Source of the DNA: Corallium rubrum
Lineage: Eukaryota; Cnidaria; Anthozoa; Scleralcyonacea; Coralliidae
Assembly (NCBI GenBank): GCA_964035015.1
Contig: OZ036008.1
Location: forward strand, 10,989,692-11,053,691
DNA: 64,000 nt
Direction of reading: 5' to 3'
The notes below the pieces were generated by a model. The model searched no databases, was not told the DNA's origin, and saw only the letters and a list, made by a program, of their open reading frames with translations. Positions 1-11,603 of this stretch are shown piece by piece; position 1 is the stretch's first letter, and each line of letters starts with the position of its first letter. A program made the translations under genes and the position numbers.

Positions 1-84
1 GTTTGTCGAAAAGGTCTGTACAATAATATACAGTATAATATACTATATCACAGTGCAGTTCAGTGTAGCGTACTGCACTTCACT

Positions 85-660
85 GCACTGCACTGCACTG
101 CACTGCCCTGCCCTGCCCTGCCCTGCCCTGCCCTGCCCTACCCTGCCCTGCCCTGCCCTGCCCTGCCCTGCCCTGCCGTGCACTGTAATGCGCTGCACTA
201 CACTACACTACGTTACACTGCAATGCACTGCACTACACTGCCCTGCCTATACATGTACACCGCCCTGCCCTGCCCTACATGTACACTGCCCTGCCCTGCC
301 CTGCCCTACATGTACACTGCCCTGCCCTGCCCTACATGTACACTGCCTTGCCCTGCCCTCCCTTACATGTACACTGCCCCTGCCCTGCCCTACATGTACA
401 CTGCCCTGCCCTGCCCTCCCTTATATGTACACTGCCCTGCCCTCCCCTCCCTTACATGTACACTGCACTGCCCTGCCCTGCCCTGCCCTGCCCCGCACTA
501 CATGTACAATGCACTGTCCTGCCCTGCCCTATACGTACATGCCCTGCCCTGCCCTGCCCTGCCCTGCCCTACACTACACTACATGTAGCCCTGCCCTGCA
601 CTGCACTACACTACACTGCACTACATGTACACTGCACTGGCCTGCCTTGCACTACTGCAG
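85..660. repeat. CCCTG / ACATGTACA low-complexity repeat
   Basis: The stretch alternates runs of the pentamer CCCTG with the palindromic block ACATGTACACTG. It is open in several frames only because the repeat lacks stops, so the Cys/Pro/Leu-rich ORFs across it are not genes. TGCAC/CACTG variants at both edges suggest decay from a pentanucleotide array. Confidence 0.9.
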
Positions 661-690
661 TAGTGCAGGGCAGTGCGCAACAGTACTGTA

Positions 691-1352
691 ATACACAGTA
701 CAATTTATTTAATTTACTCGACTTTCATTGCATTGAAATAAATTTATAGCTAAAATACAATGAGGCAAGTTTATAACAGGCTCAAGGCCCCACTAGATAA
801 ACTGTGGAAAATAATAATTTAAAATACATCTACATGCATAGGTATAGTTTGTTTGGCATTTGGTTAAAAACATCTATGAACAGATGATTTGATAGGCTGT
901 GAGACATGTTTGTGACATTTTGAGCAAATTGATTTTAAGTATAAACATTCTCTACATCAAAGTAAGTAATAAAGGTCTGAACAAAATAATTACTAGAGCT
1001 TGACTTAAAAATGTTAAATGAAGAAGAAAGTCTAATCGAAGAAGGTAGTGAGTAATAAAGTAATTACAATGTAATAAAGTAAGGTACGGTACAGAATTCA
1101 GGCGCTAAATGCTAAACAATGACCCATCATGTCGACTTTAATTAATCGTTCTCATTAATCACGTTCTCATCAATCGATCTTCAGATAACTATTTTTTCAA
1201 CTTCTAATTATTTAACTAATTAATTATGTTACTAAACAGTCTGCCAAAGTCACGTTTACTTTGTAAACTTGGTATTAAAATGTTTGTCTCAAGTTAAGCT
1301 AAAGGATTAGGATTACAAACTGAGGTGAGTTGAGTTTGGTTCAACTAGTACT
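691..1352. other. AT-rich intergenic DNA, no feature recognised
   Basis: Unique-looking AT-rich sequence with no long ORF, no inverted repeat and no RNA gene that I can see. Confidence 0.5.
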
Positions 1353-1702
1353 CTCATCTGTTATTGTAAAGGTGATGTACAGTACAGTCCGTTCTGCGCA
1401 TGACCGCGATGTGATCCCCAAAACAGACATTCGTAAATAATTACATGAAGTACTGAGCTCAATGTAAACCGTTAGGAACAACATTGGCAGAAAACCAAGC
1501 GATTCGGAGAGGATACCTCCTGGCATTTCTTCTATTTCTCCTGAAAATGTTTTGTTTTGGGTACAAGTAATGAATGGGAACCAAGAAAAGCTTACAATCT
1601 TGAATAAGGTATCAGTATTTTTTGTAAATAAAGATGTAAACATTAGTTCGTACATGCGCAGAACGGACTGTACGTCACCTTTAATAACCTGGCAACTGAG
1701 TT
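1353..1702. mobile_element. Inverted-repeat (MITE-like) element
   Basis: Two arms face each other: 1365-1402 (AAAGGTGATGTAC ... CCGTTCTGCGCATG) and 1651-1685 (CATGCGCAGAACGG ... ACGTCACCTTT). The arms are about 35 bp with small indels and enclose about 250 bp without a transposase. The overlapping short ORFs look incidental. Superfamily unknown. Confidence 0.6.
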
Positions 1703-1749
1703 ATAAAGTCGTCAACGTACGTGCAAAAGCGCGGGAAAAACGCAAAACT

Positions 1750-2045
1750 GGAGCCACGGCTCCCCCCCCCCCCCCCCCCCCCCTTGATATAAAACAACAG
1801 ACATGTAACTACAAAACTGATGCAATATGAATTGTGTCAGGAAATAAACTGTAAACAGTGTATTCAATCTACTGAGTTTATGCATTTTGAGTATCTATGT
1901 GACGCTTAATTTGCGTGTTTTGTGAGTATGTTATGACGTTCTTCCTCAATTTCAAAATTTCCCGGGGGAGCATGTCCCCAGACCCCCCTAAAAATTTATT
2001 CTGATTTCGGCTCCCCCCCCTTTCAAAATCCTGGCTACGTCCCTG
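1750..2045. mobile_element. hAT-like non-autonomous element, one end lost
   Basis: The interior and right end (CTACGTCCCTG) match the complete copy at 27670-28028. The left end is replaced by a tract of about 24 C starting near 1760, so the copy is truncated or rearranged. It ends 66 bp from the GPCR-A stop codon, on its downstream side. Confidence 0.7.
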
Positions 2046-2111
2046 TCTCTTACCCCTCTCTCTTCGAATGCCTGCTATCAAGCTATTCAGGCCCATATAT
2101 GTACTGTCATC

Positions 2112-4047
2112 TCAGACTTTGGAAATTGGCTGGGTTGAAACTAAGGTTACATTTTCACTAGAGTCTTCAGCAACCAACAACCGGTTGGCGGCTTTTGAGC
2201 GTTTTTTCTCCTCGTTTAACGGACGATGAAACATTGACGTTATGGTGCCTTCTTGATACGTGTTGGCTTCGTTGGCTCGTCTTCTCCTCGCTTCCGACTT
2301 TCCCAACAGTGTTTGGTAAAAAGCATTCCTGAGGGTGCGATTCAACCAGCAGTAGATAAGCGGATTTAGACAAGAGTTGGCGAACGTGAGCAGCTTGACA
2401 ACTGCATTAAAGATTTGTCTGACCTGAATAAAAAAAAATCAAACTGACGTCTAAGACTACACATGATGTGTAATAAAAATCTTTCCACCAAAAGAAATTA
2501 GAAACTGTCATCACTATCGTTGTCATCACCATAATCATTAGCATCACCACCACTATCATCATCATTACCACCATCACGGCGACACCATGACCATCACTAT
2601 AACCACCACCATCACCATGACCAACACCATCTTTACCATATCATTACCATCACCACTATTATGATTACCATTACCATCACCATCATCATCAGAAATCATC
2701 ACTATTATCACCACCACCATCACCATTACCATTACCATTACCATTACCATTACCATTACCATTACCATTACCATTACCATTACCATTACCATTACCATTA
2801 CCATTACCATTTCCATTTCCATTACCATTACCATTACCATTACCATTACCATTTCCATTTCCATTTCCAACGCTACCACCATTATCACCTTTACCACACC
2901 ATAATTCACCATCATCACTATCATCACCACCACCATCACCATCATCATTACCATTACCATTACCATTACCATTACCGTTACCACTACCACTACCACTACC
3001 ACTACCACTACCACTACCACTACCACTACCACTACCGCTACCACTACCACTACCACTACCATCACCATCACCATTACCATTACGATTGCCATCTCCAACG
3101 CTACCACCATTATCATCTTTACCATCACCATCACCATCACCATCACCATCACCATCACCATAGTACCTTCACCATCATCATCGTTGCCATTATTAATATA
3201 TTATTACCTGTTTAAACGATGGCTTAAAGCACTGTGGGCACACCATAAGGATGAAGTAATAGAAAGTCGAAGGTCCCCAACAAACGACAAAAATTCCGAC
3301 AACTAAGGCAAAAGTGCGGGTGACATCACGCTCTCGTTTCGAGCTCCTCGCGGCTTTAGGATCCTCTAACGATTGACTTTTCATTTCACGTTCGCTTTTC
3401 TGCCGAGCGTAGCGAATGGCGTAGGAGACCGTGTAGATATGGCAACATAACATGATCAAAAATGGTAAAAACACATTGGCCAGAATGACCATCATACTCC
3501 ATTCCTTTGTTGGATCGTAAGCGCAAAGCTCTCCCGGTTTGCCTTTGCGCCAAAAGAATGGAAGCATGGAAACGAGTGCGGCGTCTACCCACGACAAAAC
3601 TAGACCAATGATCATTTTTCTCGGCGTCAACCACGTTCTGTGCTTCACGGGCATTTTAATGGCAATGAACCTCTCAACGCTGATTGCTGTTAGACTCAGG
3701 ACGGACGCGTACTCGGTGAAGAAATACGTAAAACGAAACACGTCGCAGGTCACGCCCTCCTGCCAGCCTCCAGTCACGTGTTTTTTGGCTATGTAGGCGG
3801 GCATGGCAAGAACGCCACAAAGGAGATCAGCTATTGCCAAGCTGATAATTGGATAGTAGGAAACTCTCCTCAGGTGAGGTTGTTTGTAGAAAGAAAGACA
3901 CACAAGACTGTTCCCTAGGATTGTTACGATGATGAACACGACGAGAACGATGGTCACACTAAGAGTTAACGACGTCTTGTCGTACGAGCTGTTGCATGTG
4001 ATGTTGCTGGATGTCATATTACTGGCGAGTGATGTGTTGTTGAACAT
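2112..4047 (-). CDS. GPCR-A: orphan class A (rhodopsin-like) GPCR, two exons
   Basis: Predicted seven-transmembrane plasma-membrane receptor, ligand unknown. Exon 1 is 3208-4047 and exon 2 is 2112-2423. The intron (2424-3207) has a GT donor after CAG and an AG acceptor, phase 0, giving about 383 aa. I start at the ATG at 4047, because the longer frame to 4119 opens with GTG; it puts MFNNTS and several N-glycosylation sites in a short N-terminus. Visible landmarks: GNSLV in TM1, LAIAD in TM2, Cys before TM3, Cys in ECL2, SVERF in place of DRY, Trp in TM4, Pro in TM5, CWGP in TM6, and NPLIY in TM7, which only appears after splicing. Position 3.32 is Tyr rather than the aminergic Asp, and 3.36 is Glu. 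Closest relative in the window is GPCR-B. The fold is certain; the ligand class is not. Confidence 0.95.
2560..3175. repeat. ACCATT/ACCACT hexamer array inside the GPCR-A intron
   Basis: About 600 bp of CCATTA, CCACTA and CCATCA hexamers fill most of the 784-bp intron. Long His/Tyr and Val/Met ORFs on both strands are microsatellite translations. On the gene's sense strand the unit reads GGTAAT, which resembles a splice donor. Confidence 0.95.
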
Positions 4048-4496
4048 CGCGGCTAGATAATGAAAAGTAGTTATGAAATAAGTGAGGAACAATACATGCT
4101 CTGATTGGCTACTGGTCACGTGGTTACGGCAATGGAACGCTGACGTGGTACCTCGCGCGATATTCTACTTTATTTTTAAAATGCTTCTAAATTAGATCAA
4201 AATTGAGATAGACAATTTTGGCGTACGTCTTACTGCCCCTTAAGTTTACCGAAGGAAACTAATGAAATAATGTAGAGTGAAATAGCAAGAATATGCATGA
4301 GAAAGTTCAACGCTATTATCACAATGGTAACAACTGTTAATTGCAGTATTCAGCCGAAGCGTGTTTCATTAATAGTCCTTATATTGTTCAATATACTTAA
4401 TAGTTAATACTAATCTAACGAATATTTTACAGACAAAAATAACCACATGCTATAAGGACGTACTTGATAAATAATAAATATGAAAACCCCCGGGAA

Positions 4497-4996
4497 CCAC
4501 CTTATATGCATGATTAATAACCGATCGAGAGTGAGATCTTTACGGTAATATATTAAACCGAAGTCTTGCTGTATTGACCGAGCGATAGCGAGATTAATAC
4601 GTTCAAAACCGAGGTTTCATATTTTACCGTAAAGAGCGAACGGTCGAGGTTATTAAGTAGTTTATTATATGGCACTTTTTATTTCAAAATCAAACTTGTA
4701 TTTCTTGGTCTTCACTTCCTTTCACTTCGTCAAAACACCAAACTAGCGTTATTTTCTGTTGTTTCTTTCTCGTCTGGATACTAGAATTTACTTTTGTAAT
4801 ATTCATCGTCGTTTATTTCATTTATTTTCGTCGTTTTTCGGCAATAAAAGTTTCTTATTAAGATTTTTTGTTTATTTACAATCTTAGGGCCTTAACAATT
4901 TTCATAATGCCCGCGGGCATTACGGAGAAATCTCGCCACGTCAGCAACCAATCATAGCGCGTGATTTTACCGGAAGTAATCCGTGCCATATAATAA
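4497..4996. mobile_element. Overlapping inverted repeats (MITE-like)
   Basis: Two imperfect arrangements overlap. Arms at 4513-4553 and 4619-4660 share TAATAACC and CTTTACGGTAA. A second pair, TTATTATATGGCAC at 4663-4676 and its complement at about 4982-4995, encloses about 330 bp. No ORF or target duplication is clear. It lies upstream of GPCR-A, so it could contain promoter sequence. Confidence 0.45.
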
Positions 4997-5210
4997 CTTA
5001 TATATAGCGATGTTTGACATGCATTAGGAACATTAACAAGTCACAAAGTACAATAGCACTCTATGTTACAATGTACAATTAGTGCAACCACACAACTTAG
5101 ATAATGCTTTTAATATTTAATTATATAATTTTATGTTAGGAAATTATCTGTCAAATATTCAGATTTTTCACCAATATAAAACGAAAACTAACTTTTATTT
5201 ATCCTTCATT

Positions 5211-5885
5211 GGTTCAGTCTTATTACAGTAAACTAAATTTATACCTAAGTTTATACCGGAGATCTCTATCAGTCATATTGATCATGAAGTAAACTAATTT
5301 CAAAACTAACTTTATTTATACTAGAGAACCCTATCAGTTACTGTATATCTAAACTGTTCTCCCCTGGAGGTCCAGTAAGGACCATCCCTCATTGGTCCAG
5401 TGTTACTACAAGAGGAAACCAGAGTAAACTAAACTAATTTTATTTATACTGGATAACCCTATCAGTCATATCTAAACTGTTCTTCCTAGAGGTCCAGTAA
5501 AGACCATCCCTCATTGATCCAGTGTTACTACAGGAGGAAACCAGAGTAAACTAAACTAATTTTATTTATACTGGATAACTCTATCAGTCATATGTAAACT
5601 GTTCTTCCTGCAGTGTTACTACAGGAGGAAAACAGAGTAAACTAAACAGTAACTTTATTTATACTGGATAACCTTATCAGTCATATCTAAACAGTTCTTC
5701 CTAGAGGTCCAGTGAGGGTTATCCAGCAGGAACTAGAGTAAACTAAACTAAACTAAACTAAACTAACTTTATTTATTTATACTGGATAACCCTATTAGTC
5801 ATGTATAAACTGTTCTTCCTAGAGGTCCAGTAAGGACTATCATTTATTGATCCAGTGTTATAATATTACAGTAGGAAACTGAAGT
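5211..5885 (-). repeat. Tandem array of about 120-bp units related to a SINE tail
   Basis: About five units carry the anchors GGTCCAGTAAGGACC, CCAGTGTTACTACA and TTTATACTGGATAACC, at spacings of roughly 96-130 bp. The same sequence occurs once, in the opposite orientation, as the 3' part of the SINE at 8411-8695. Confidence 0.8.
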
Positions 5886-5901
5886 AATTAATAACTATAT
5901 T

Positions 5902-6022
5902 TATAATTAACAAAGAATAGGCGTTCTCTGACCAACTAATCTCTGATCAGCTAGTCTACAATCTAATCGTAATAAAAATCATTTTGGTCAGAGAACGCCT
6001 ATTTCTTTGTTAATTATGTATA
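5902..6022. mobile_element. Short foldback element
   Basis: TTAACAAAGAATAGGCG and CAGAGAACGC near the left edge reappear inverted near the right edge (GCGTTCTCTGACC / GGTCAGAGAACGC), around a loop of about 55 bp. No coding capacity. Confidence 0.65.
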
Positions 6023-6450
6023 ACTCTGGCCGCGTCTCCTCAATCTTCCAACTATATTTATACTGTAAACTTATTTATATTATCGCCATGAAAACTTTCA
6101 AAGAATTAAATATCTAAACTTGTTCTTCCTAACTGAGGTTCAGTAAAGCCATTGGGAAAACCCGGTGTTATTTGTTGGAGTCAAACTGAACTAGAAACGA
6201 TTCCGACCATGCGGAACTGATGGTGAAATTTTAATCTGATAGCTTGCATCCGAAGCAGGAGTCAAACCGGATGGTAGGTTTTTATTGTAAAACGTTTATG
6301 GTTTGACTTTATCAAAACTATAAAGATTAATAGGATTAAAGATTGTGTCTTTATTATATATGACTGAAAAAAGATATTGATAGGCAAGTTTTAGAAAAGT
6401 GCCCTTGATTCATTTAAGAAAAATTGACAAGTTGCAGATCAGTTCTTTAA

Positions 6451-6981
6451 AGTGCCACTAACCCCAAAAAAAATTTTTCGCAAATCTAAAAGCCCTTATT
6501 GAGTGGATTAGTCCAGTGAATAAATTATTGGTATTGGACATTTCTTTGGTCTTCTGTAGACCACCAAAAGTTGCAAAATTGGCATATGCATGTCCCATGG
6601 CGGAGAAGGAAAGGGAATGGGTATATTCCTGGTGTGACGTCAGCCAAGCCAAACAAGGAACTCATTTGAGCTCTGTCTGCTGAAAGCATAGAATTTTTAC
6701 ATTGAGTTAGTTGGGGAAATGAATTTTCAACCCAAAAAGTCCAATGTATTCACCAGACAGAGCTCAAAGGAGTTCCTTGTTTGACTTGTCTGACGTAACA
6801 CCAGGAATATACCCATTCCCTTTCCTACTCCGCCATGGGACATGCATATGCCAATTTTGCAACTTTTGGTGGTCTACAGAAGACCAAAGAAATGTCCAAT
6901 ACCAATAATTTATTCACTGGACTAATCCACTCAATAAGGGCTCTTAGACTTGCGAGAAAACATTTTGGGGTTAGTGGCACT
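6451..6981. mobile_element. piggyBac-like palindromic MITE, copy 1
   Basis: The ends read AGTGCCACTAACCCC and its complement and are directly flanked by TTAA (6447-6450, 6982-6985), the piggyBac target signature. The arms extend about 250 bp each around a short centre, so the element folds back almost completely. A second copy is at 22300-22821. Confidence 0.85.
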
Positions 6982-7208
6982 TTAAATATTAAATTGATAC
7001 AGACAAGGATTTTTCGCCTTTACAGATGCAAAGCAGGAGCAATTTAAGTTAATTGGTAAGATGAACAATGGTCGCATCGATTAGATCTTTTACTGCTATC
7101 GACCAAGTGGGAGGTCAATATGTACAGAAAGCAAAACGTTTTAGCTGTAAGAAAAATTATTGCTGGCTCAGCAGCCTAAATAAAAAAGAATTGCATTTTT
7201 TTAAAAGA

Positions 7209-7245
<37 letters not shown>
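7209..7245. repeat. (AT)n microsatellite
   Basis: Uninterrupted TA dinucleotides. Confidence 0.95.
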
Positions 7246-7248
<3 letters not shown>

Positions 7249-7315
7249 TAGAATAGTTTTTATAACGAAACACTGACGTTTCGAGCGAAGTCCTTCATTA
7301 TTCACCATTTTTACT

Positions 7316-7350
7316 CTGATGAAGAGCTATATTATATATGGGCTCGAAAA
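7316..7350 (+). ncRNA. Hammerhead-like hairpin motif (family member)
   Basis: CTGATGA, one unpaired A, a stem of GAGC with GCTC, then GAAA. This is the recurring CTGANGA-stem-GAAA pattern of the window. A decayed reverse copy (ACGTTTCGAGCGAAG) precedes it at 7277-7291. Activity is not implied. Confidence 0.4.
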
Positions 7351-7439
7351 CATCAGTATTCATATAGACTATTCAGTCTCGGCCACCTTTTCACTTTGTT
7401 CTATCTAAAACACTGCCTATAAAGATAAGCAGCACTCTA

Positions 7440-7722
7440 CAGTGTGTATAAAAAACCCCTGAACCCTCAGAAAACAACCTATTGTATAGTGGTTTGAAAG
7501 CCCTAAGCACTTCGCTGAACCCACAGATGCATAAAACACACGGTCTTACACACCTGGGAAATCAAGATAACTTGAAGTGTATGCATGGTGAAAGTATTTA
7601 AAAGCTTTTTCTCTTCCTGTTTAACTTATGTGCTGATTAATTTATAACGCAGCGCTTTTAGGGCTTTCAAACTACTACAATAGGTTGTTTTCTAAGGGTT
7701 CAGGGTTTTTTTATACACACTG
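7440..7722. mobile_element. Tc1/mariner-like MITE, copy 1
   Basis: Ends CAGTGTGTATAAA and complement, each bordered by TA. The inner arms (CTGAACCCT ... AGGGTTCAG; CCTATTGTA ... TACAATAGG) give a 283-bp element. Copies 2 and 3 are at 26691-26962 and 37261-37540. Confidence 0.85.
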
Positions 7723-7924
7723 TATATATATAGTACAAAGCTTCGTTCATTGCATATAGCTCTCGTGGAGGTCTTGATTATTGGAAAGATCTATAGACTA
7801 TACTTGTAGCTTTTGAATATCTAGACAAATTGAGTTTATGTTAAGCGGTAAATTTTATGCAGATTAGGTTTTCAGAATTCATTGAAAACACGATTTCTTC
7901 ACCGAGGCAAACTTTCAATAACTA

Positions 7925-8057
7925 GGCCACGTCCACACGTGTACGTTTTCCTAGCGTTTTCATATTGTTTCAGGTAATGAGACCATTGTTATCTGCTCCC
8001 CTGAGGACCGAGAACAATATAAAAACGCTATGAAAACGCATACGTGTGGACGTGGCC
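7925..8057. mobile_element. Foldback MITE, GGCCACGTCCACACG family, copy 1
   Basis: About 133 bp, palindromic: ends GGCCACGTCCACACG and complement, inner arms CTAGCGTTTTCATATTG and its inverted counterpart, and a central CTCCCCTGAGGACC. Further copies at 12536, 14891 and 23802. Confidence 0.85.
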
Positions 8058-8410
8058 TAAGACCACCGCTAGAACGACGCAATAAACAATTGGAATCAGA
8101 ACATCAGATCTGTGACTACAAAGGAGGTCTATTATAGTTTGGCGGTTAGGTGTGGTTAAAGCCATTATCTAAGGATGGATTTCGATCATATCCAGTTTTT
8201 CGGGGCGGTTTGCGGTTAACTAAGAACCGTTCGGTTGCGGAAATCTATGAAATGTCCTCATTGGATACGGTTATCTTTTAGAATGTATAGCGCTTTTCGG
8301 AGAACTGGCGACGATTTCTTAAAAACGCAGTTGTGTTCCAAAGCCGGAAACGGAAAAACGGTTGCGGTTAAAATTTCCAAAATAGAACGGATTTCGGAAA
8401 TTCGGACACC

Positions 8411-8695
8411 CTATATGGTGGCACAGTGGTTGGCGCACGCGCCTTTCACCTCTGCGACCCGGGTTCAATTCCTGCTCTCAGCACTTATCTGATTAAAATT
8501 TCACCTTGGCCGCATGTGAGAAGAGTGCTTCCAGTTCAACTCTACCAAACATCGCAGGTTTCCTCCGGGTACTCCGGTTTCCCCCTGCAGAAACGTTTAC
8601 TGGACCAATGAGGGATGGCCCTTACTGGACCTCTAGGGAGAACAGTTAGGTATTAACTGATAGAGCTATCCAGTATAAATAAGATTAGTTTTTTT
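8411..8695 (+). mobile_element. tRNA-derived SINE
   Basis: A-box-like TGGCACAGTGGTTGG near 8420 and B box GGGTTCAATTCC at 8461-8472 form a tRNA-like head. The body holds the segment GGTTTCCTCCGGGTACTCC found in many invertebrate SINEs. The tail (TGGACCAATGAGGGATGG ... TATCCAGTATAAAT) matches the array at 5211-5885 in reverse. The head has no tRNA acceptor pairing, so it is not a tRNA gene. Confidence 0.75.
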
Positions 8696-9059
8696 TAGAC
8701 CCCCTACAAAAAGTTTTATACACAGAAAAATGAAATTTATCAAGATTTGAATTATCGAGTCATTTAATATTTGGCAACATGACTTCCGAAACGTCTCGCC
8801 CTGACAAGTATAGAATTGATTTGTTTGGTATAATAGAGTAAAAAAAGTAACAACGTGGGTGATATAAGGTAACTTACTCGCCGAACTTATTCGAAGTGCA
8901 ATAATTCATATCTATAGATGAGGACTTAAATTGTATTCGTCCATCGCGTATGTCCCCCGTCGAACCACCTGTCATTTATAAGTGCAATTTACCGACACTC
9001 AAGCTAAACTCTTTCAAGACGATGAGCGTAAGATTTTTACTCTAGCCATCCTTAGTCAT

Positions 9060-9515
9060 TAGCAAGATGCTTTATTGTTCTTCGGTGTGGTCGAATACGT
9101 CCGCCTCCAACGTAAAGAAAGTTTAGTCGATCCAGAACTTTGCATGTAAACTCATCACGAAATCCAGGAAATATGACCACGTAACTCCACTTCTACGTGA
9201 ATTAAATTGGCTACCAGTGGACAAATTACTATATTTTAGAGACGCTATTTTGACCTACAAATGTGTAAACAACCTCGCACCCGACTATACCTTTGTAACA
9301 AATTGACAAAAAGGTCATCAACCACAACCGCAGGACTCGTACACAGGACTCTCTTCAAATACCACTTTTTAAAACTGCAGCTGGTCAACGGTCATTTACA
9401 TATAGAGCTGTTCACATATGGAACAATTTAGACAAGAACCTAAAAGACAGCCTTTCTCTTAAAACATTTAAAACAGCACTGAAGAAACATTTGCTTGCAA
9501 AAGAAGACATTTAGT
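9060..9515 (+). pseudogene. LINE ORF2 C-terminal fragment (CR1/Jockey-like)
   Basis: Conceptual translation in shifting frames gives the end of a non-LTR reverse transcriptase protein: YDHVTPLLRELNWLPV, ILTYKCVNNLAPDY, and then AVHIWNNLDKNL and FKTALKKHLL before a stop near 9512. At least one frameshift and several stops separate the parts. This is a 5'-truncated, dead LINE remnant with no intact RT core. Confidence 0.8.
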
Positions 9516-10151
9516 ATAAAATATCATATATTTATTTTCTTTATAAAACTTATATATGTAACCTCTACTGCATGCATAAAACTGTAAATAATTTCTGAAA
9601 AACCCTTTTAGGGAGAAATTTATTAAATATCTTATCTTATAGCTGATGTGACTTTTATCTATCCCTTATTCTAATTTTAATTTTTAATTCTATATCTCTA
9701 GCTGTCTCGCCTAGAATTATTGAACTATTCTATTTATTATGGTTATACAATTAAAATTTGTAATAAGAGACGTTCAGTAGGCGTTCGTCAAGCTGGCAAA
9801 TGCTGAGAAAATGTAACCAGTAGTTAAACCAGTCTAATCGGTCATACCAGTGTTGTGGGTTTTATCCCTGTCTGGAGTTCAGAAATACTATCAGGGTATA
9901 GTTTAGCTTCAGGCGAATGTCTATCTAACGTTCTTCGGCAAGCTCACAAACGTACCACATGGAGATGCACTACATGTATATATACTTACTATTGATAATA
10001 GAACTTGTTGTGTTGGAAACAATACATGGAAGCTCAGAGATATAAAATTTAACTTCGAAGGATCACTTTCATCTGTCACGAGTGGCGTATAGCGGCAATG
10101 TATTACAGATTCTGCTAACAGTATGCAGAGTGGGCGAAATTACTCTGATAT
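9516..10151. other. No gene or repeat recognised
   Basis: AT-rich sequence. The first part may be the LINE 3' UTR. Nothing else stands out. Confidence 0.4.
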
Positions 10152-10340
10152 GATTGGCTAATGAGAAAGGCGTTTTTAAGGGCATTTATATATACTTGCA
10201 TATGATTGACTCGATCAGTAGTTCTGGCGCGCGATTGGTTACTTATCAGAAGAACTTGTACGTGATTGGTTACTTAATTAACAGTATTCGAACGTGATTG
10301 GTTACTTGATCAGCGGTGATTGTACGTTATTGGTCAATGT
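10152..10340. repeat. Spaced repeats each carrying ATTGG (CCAAT on the other strand)
   Basis: Six spaced copies: GATTGGCTAATGAG, GATTGACTCGATCAG, three of GATTGGTTACTT, and TTATTGGTCAATG, at spacings of about 29-52 bp. Either a degenerate minisatellite or a CCAAT-box cluster. No downstream gene is evident. Confidence 0.5.
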
Positions 10341-10550
10341 TTATAAGGATCTGTTTTCAAGACCTGTAAGGTTTCGAAATGGTCTACTATTTGCCAACTA
10401 ATTTAAACTATTGAACGACTCTAAACTATTACTAAAATAAATACACTAAAAAATTTACGAACTTTTGCCAGGCTTTACTTAGCCAAGTCAGCGATATACG
10501 TACATAATTTTCCCCTCTGTATTATTGACAAGTAAATAAAGTAATCACAT

Positions 10551-10731
10551 AGACCTTATTCAAAAATGGACGCCGAATTAAAGTTCTTTTATATACATAT
10601 AAATTAGCCCTTATGAACTCGTTTTCATGTGGGAAATTCAAAAGAATTTTTACTTTAAAACGAGGTCATAAGGGCTAATTTATATGCACATAAAAGAATT
10701 CTAATTCGGCGGCCATTTTTGAAGGTCCTTG
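10551..10731. mobile_element. Inverted-repeat MITE
   Basis: Ends ATAGACCTTATTCAAAAATGG and a matching inverted end, with inner arms ATAAATTAGCCCTTATGA and TCATAAGGGCTAATTTAT. It shares CTTTTATGTGCAT/TTAGCC motifs with the outer element at 21767-22875, so the two are probably one family. Confidence 0.7.
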
Positions 10732-10808
10732 AAATATTCGGCTAACCGCGAGCTGACTCGTGTCACAAAATTATTTCCTCGGCCGCAAAAGGAGATTTGA
10801 ATTAATGT

Positions 10809-10893
10809 TAAGATTCGTTTACATCTAAACTAAACCAATTCTTCTTTGTAAATTTAGTTTATGCGAGTTTCAAAACCACAGTGAGATCCTAAT
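10809..10893. repeat. Dispersed repeat, short-allele copy
   Basis: AGATTCGTTTACATC, two CTAAA units, TTCTTCTTTGTAAATTTAG and AAACCACAGTGAGATCCT. The same sequence at about 55107-55310 has the CTAAA part expanded to more than 20 units. Confidence 0.7.
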
Positions 10894-11071
10894 CAATCGC
10901 GTGAGCCAAGTTAACCGGGCTAGCCTGGCTCATGTAATTTACTAATTTTATTTGTGTTTTCCTAGCTTTCAATCAGAAAATTTTGTGAAACACTCAGTAA
11001 AGCTTTGAAATTTTGAAAACAGTCGTAAAAATATTAAAGCGATTATACCTAGTCTTATTTCATAAACACTA

Positions 11072-11603
11072 TAGCACGACAGAGTAAAATAGTCTGGTGT
11101 TAGACAAAGTAAAATAGTCTGGTGTTAGACAGAGTAAAATAGTCTGGTGTTAGACAAAGTAAAATAATCTGGTGTTAGACAGAGTAAAATAGTCTGTTGT
11201 TAGACAGAGTAAAATAGTCTGGTGTTAAACACAGTAAAATAGTCTGGTGTTAGACAGAGTAAAATAGTCTGGTGCTAGACAGAGTAAAATAGTCTAGTGT
11301 TCTAGACATGCAGAGTAAAATAATCTGGTGTTAGACAGAGTAAAATAGTTTAGTGTTAGACAGTGTAAAATAGTCTGGTGTTAGACAGAGTAAAATAGTC
11401 TAGTGTTCTAGACATGCAGAGTAAAATAATCTGGTGTTAGACAGAGTAAAATAGTTTAGTGTTAGACAGAGTAAAATAGTTTAGTGTTAGACAGAGTAAA
11501 ATAGTCTAGTGTTCTACACATGCAGAGTAAAATAGTCTAGTGTTAGACAGAGTAAAATAGTCTAGTGTTAGACAGAGTAAAATAGTCTAGTGTTATATAG
11601 ACA
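11072..11603. repeat. 25-bp satellite (GTTAGACAGAGTAAAATAGTCTGGT), block 1
   Basis: About 20 tandem units of TTAGACAGAGTAAAATAGTC with point changes. Some units carry an insertion CTAGACATGC, which recurs at higher-order spacing (three times between 11300 and 11525). Monomers are head to tail with no unique spacers, so this is not a CRISPR array. Block 2 is at 57897-58163. Confidence 0.9.

Noticed and set aside
53..749. Overlapping 136-212 aa Cys/Pro-rich ORFs
   Set aside because: They translate CCCTG and ACATGTACA repeats in several frames; no unique sequence.
2574..3215. 195- and 184-aa Val/Met and His/Tyr ORFs
   Set aside because: Hexamer repeat inside the GPCR-A intron, read on both strands.
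11072..11603. Possible CRISPR array
   Set aside because: Units are contiguous 25-mers with no variable spacers, in a eukaryotic context.
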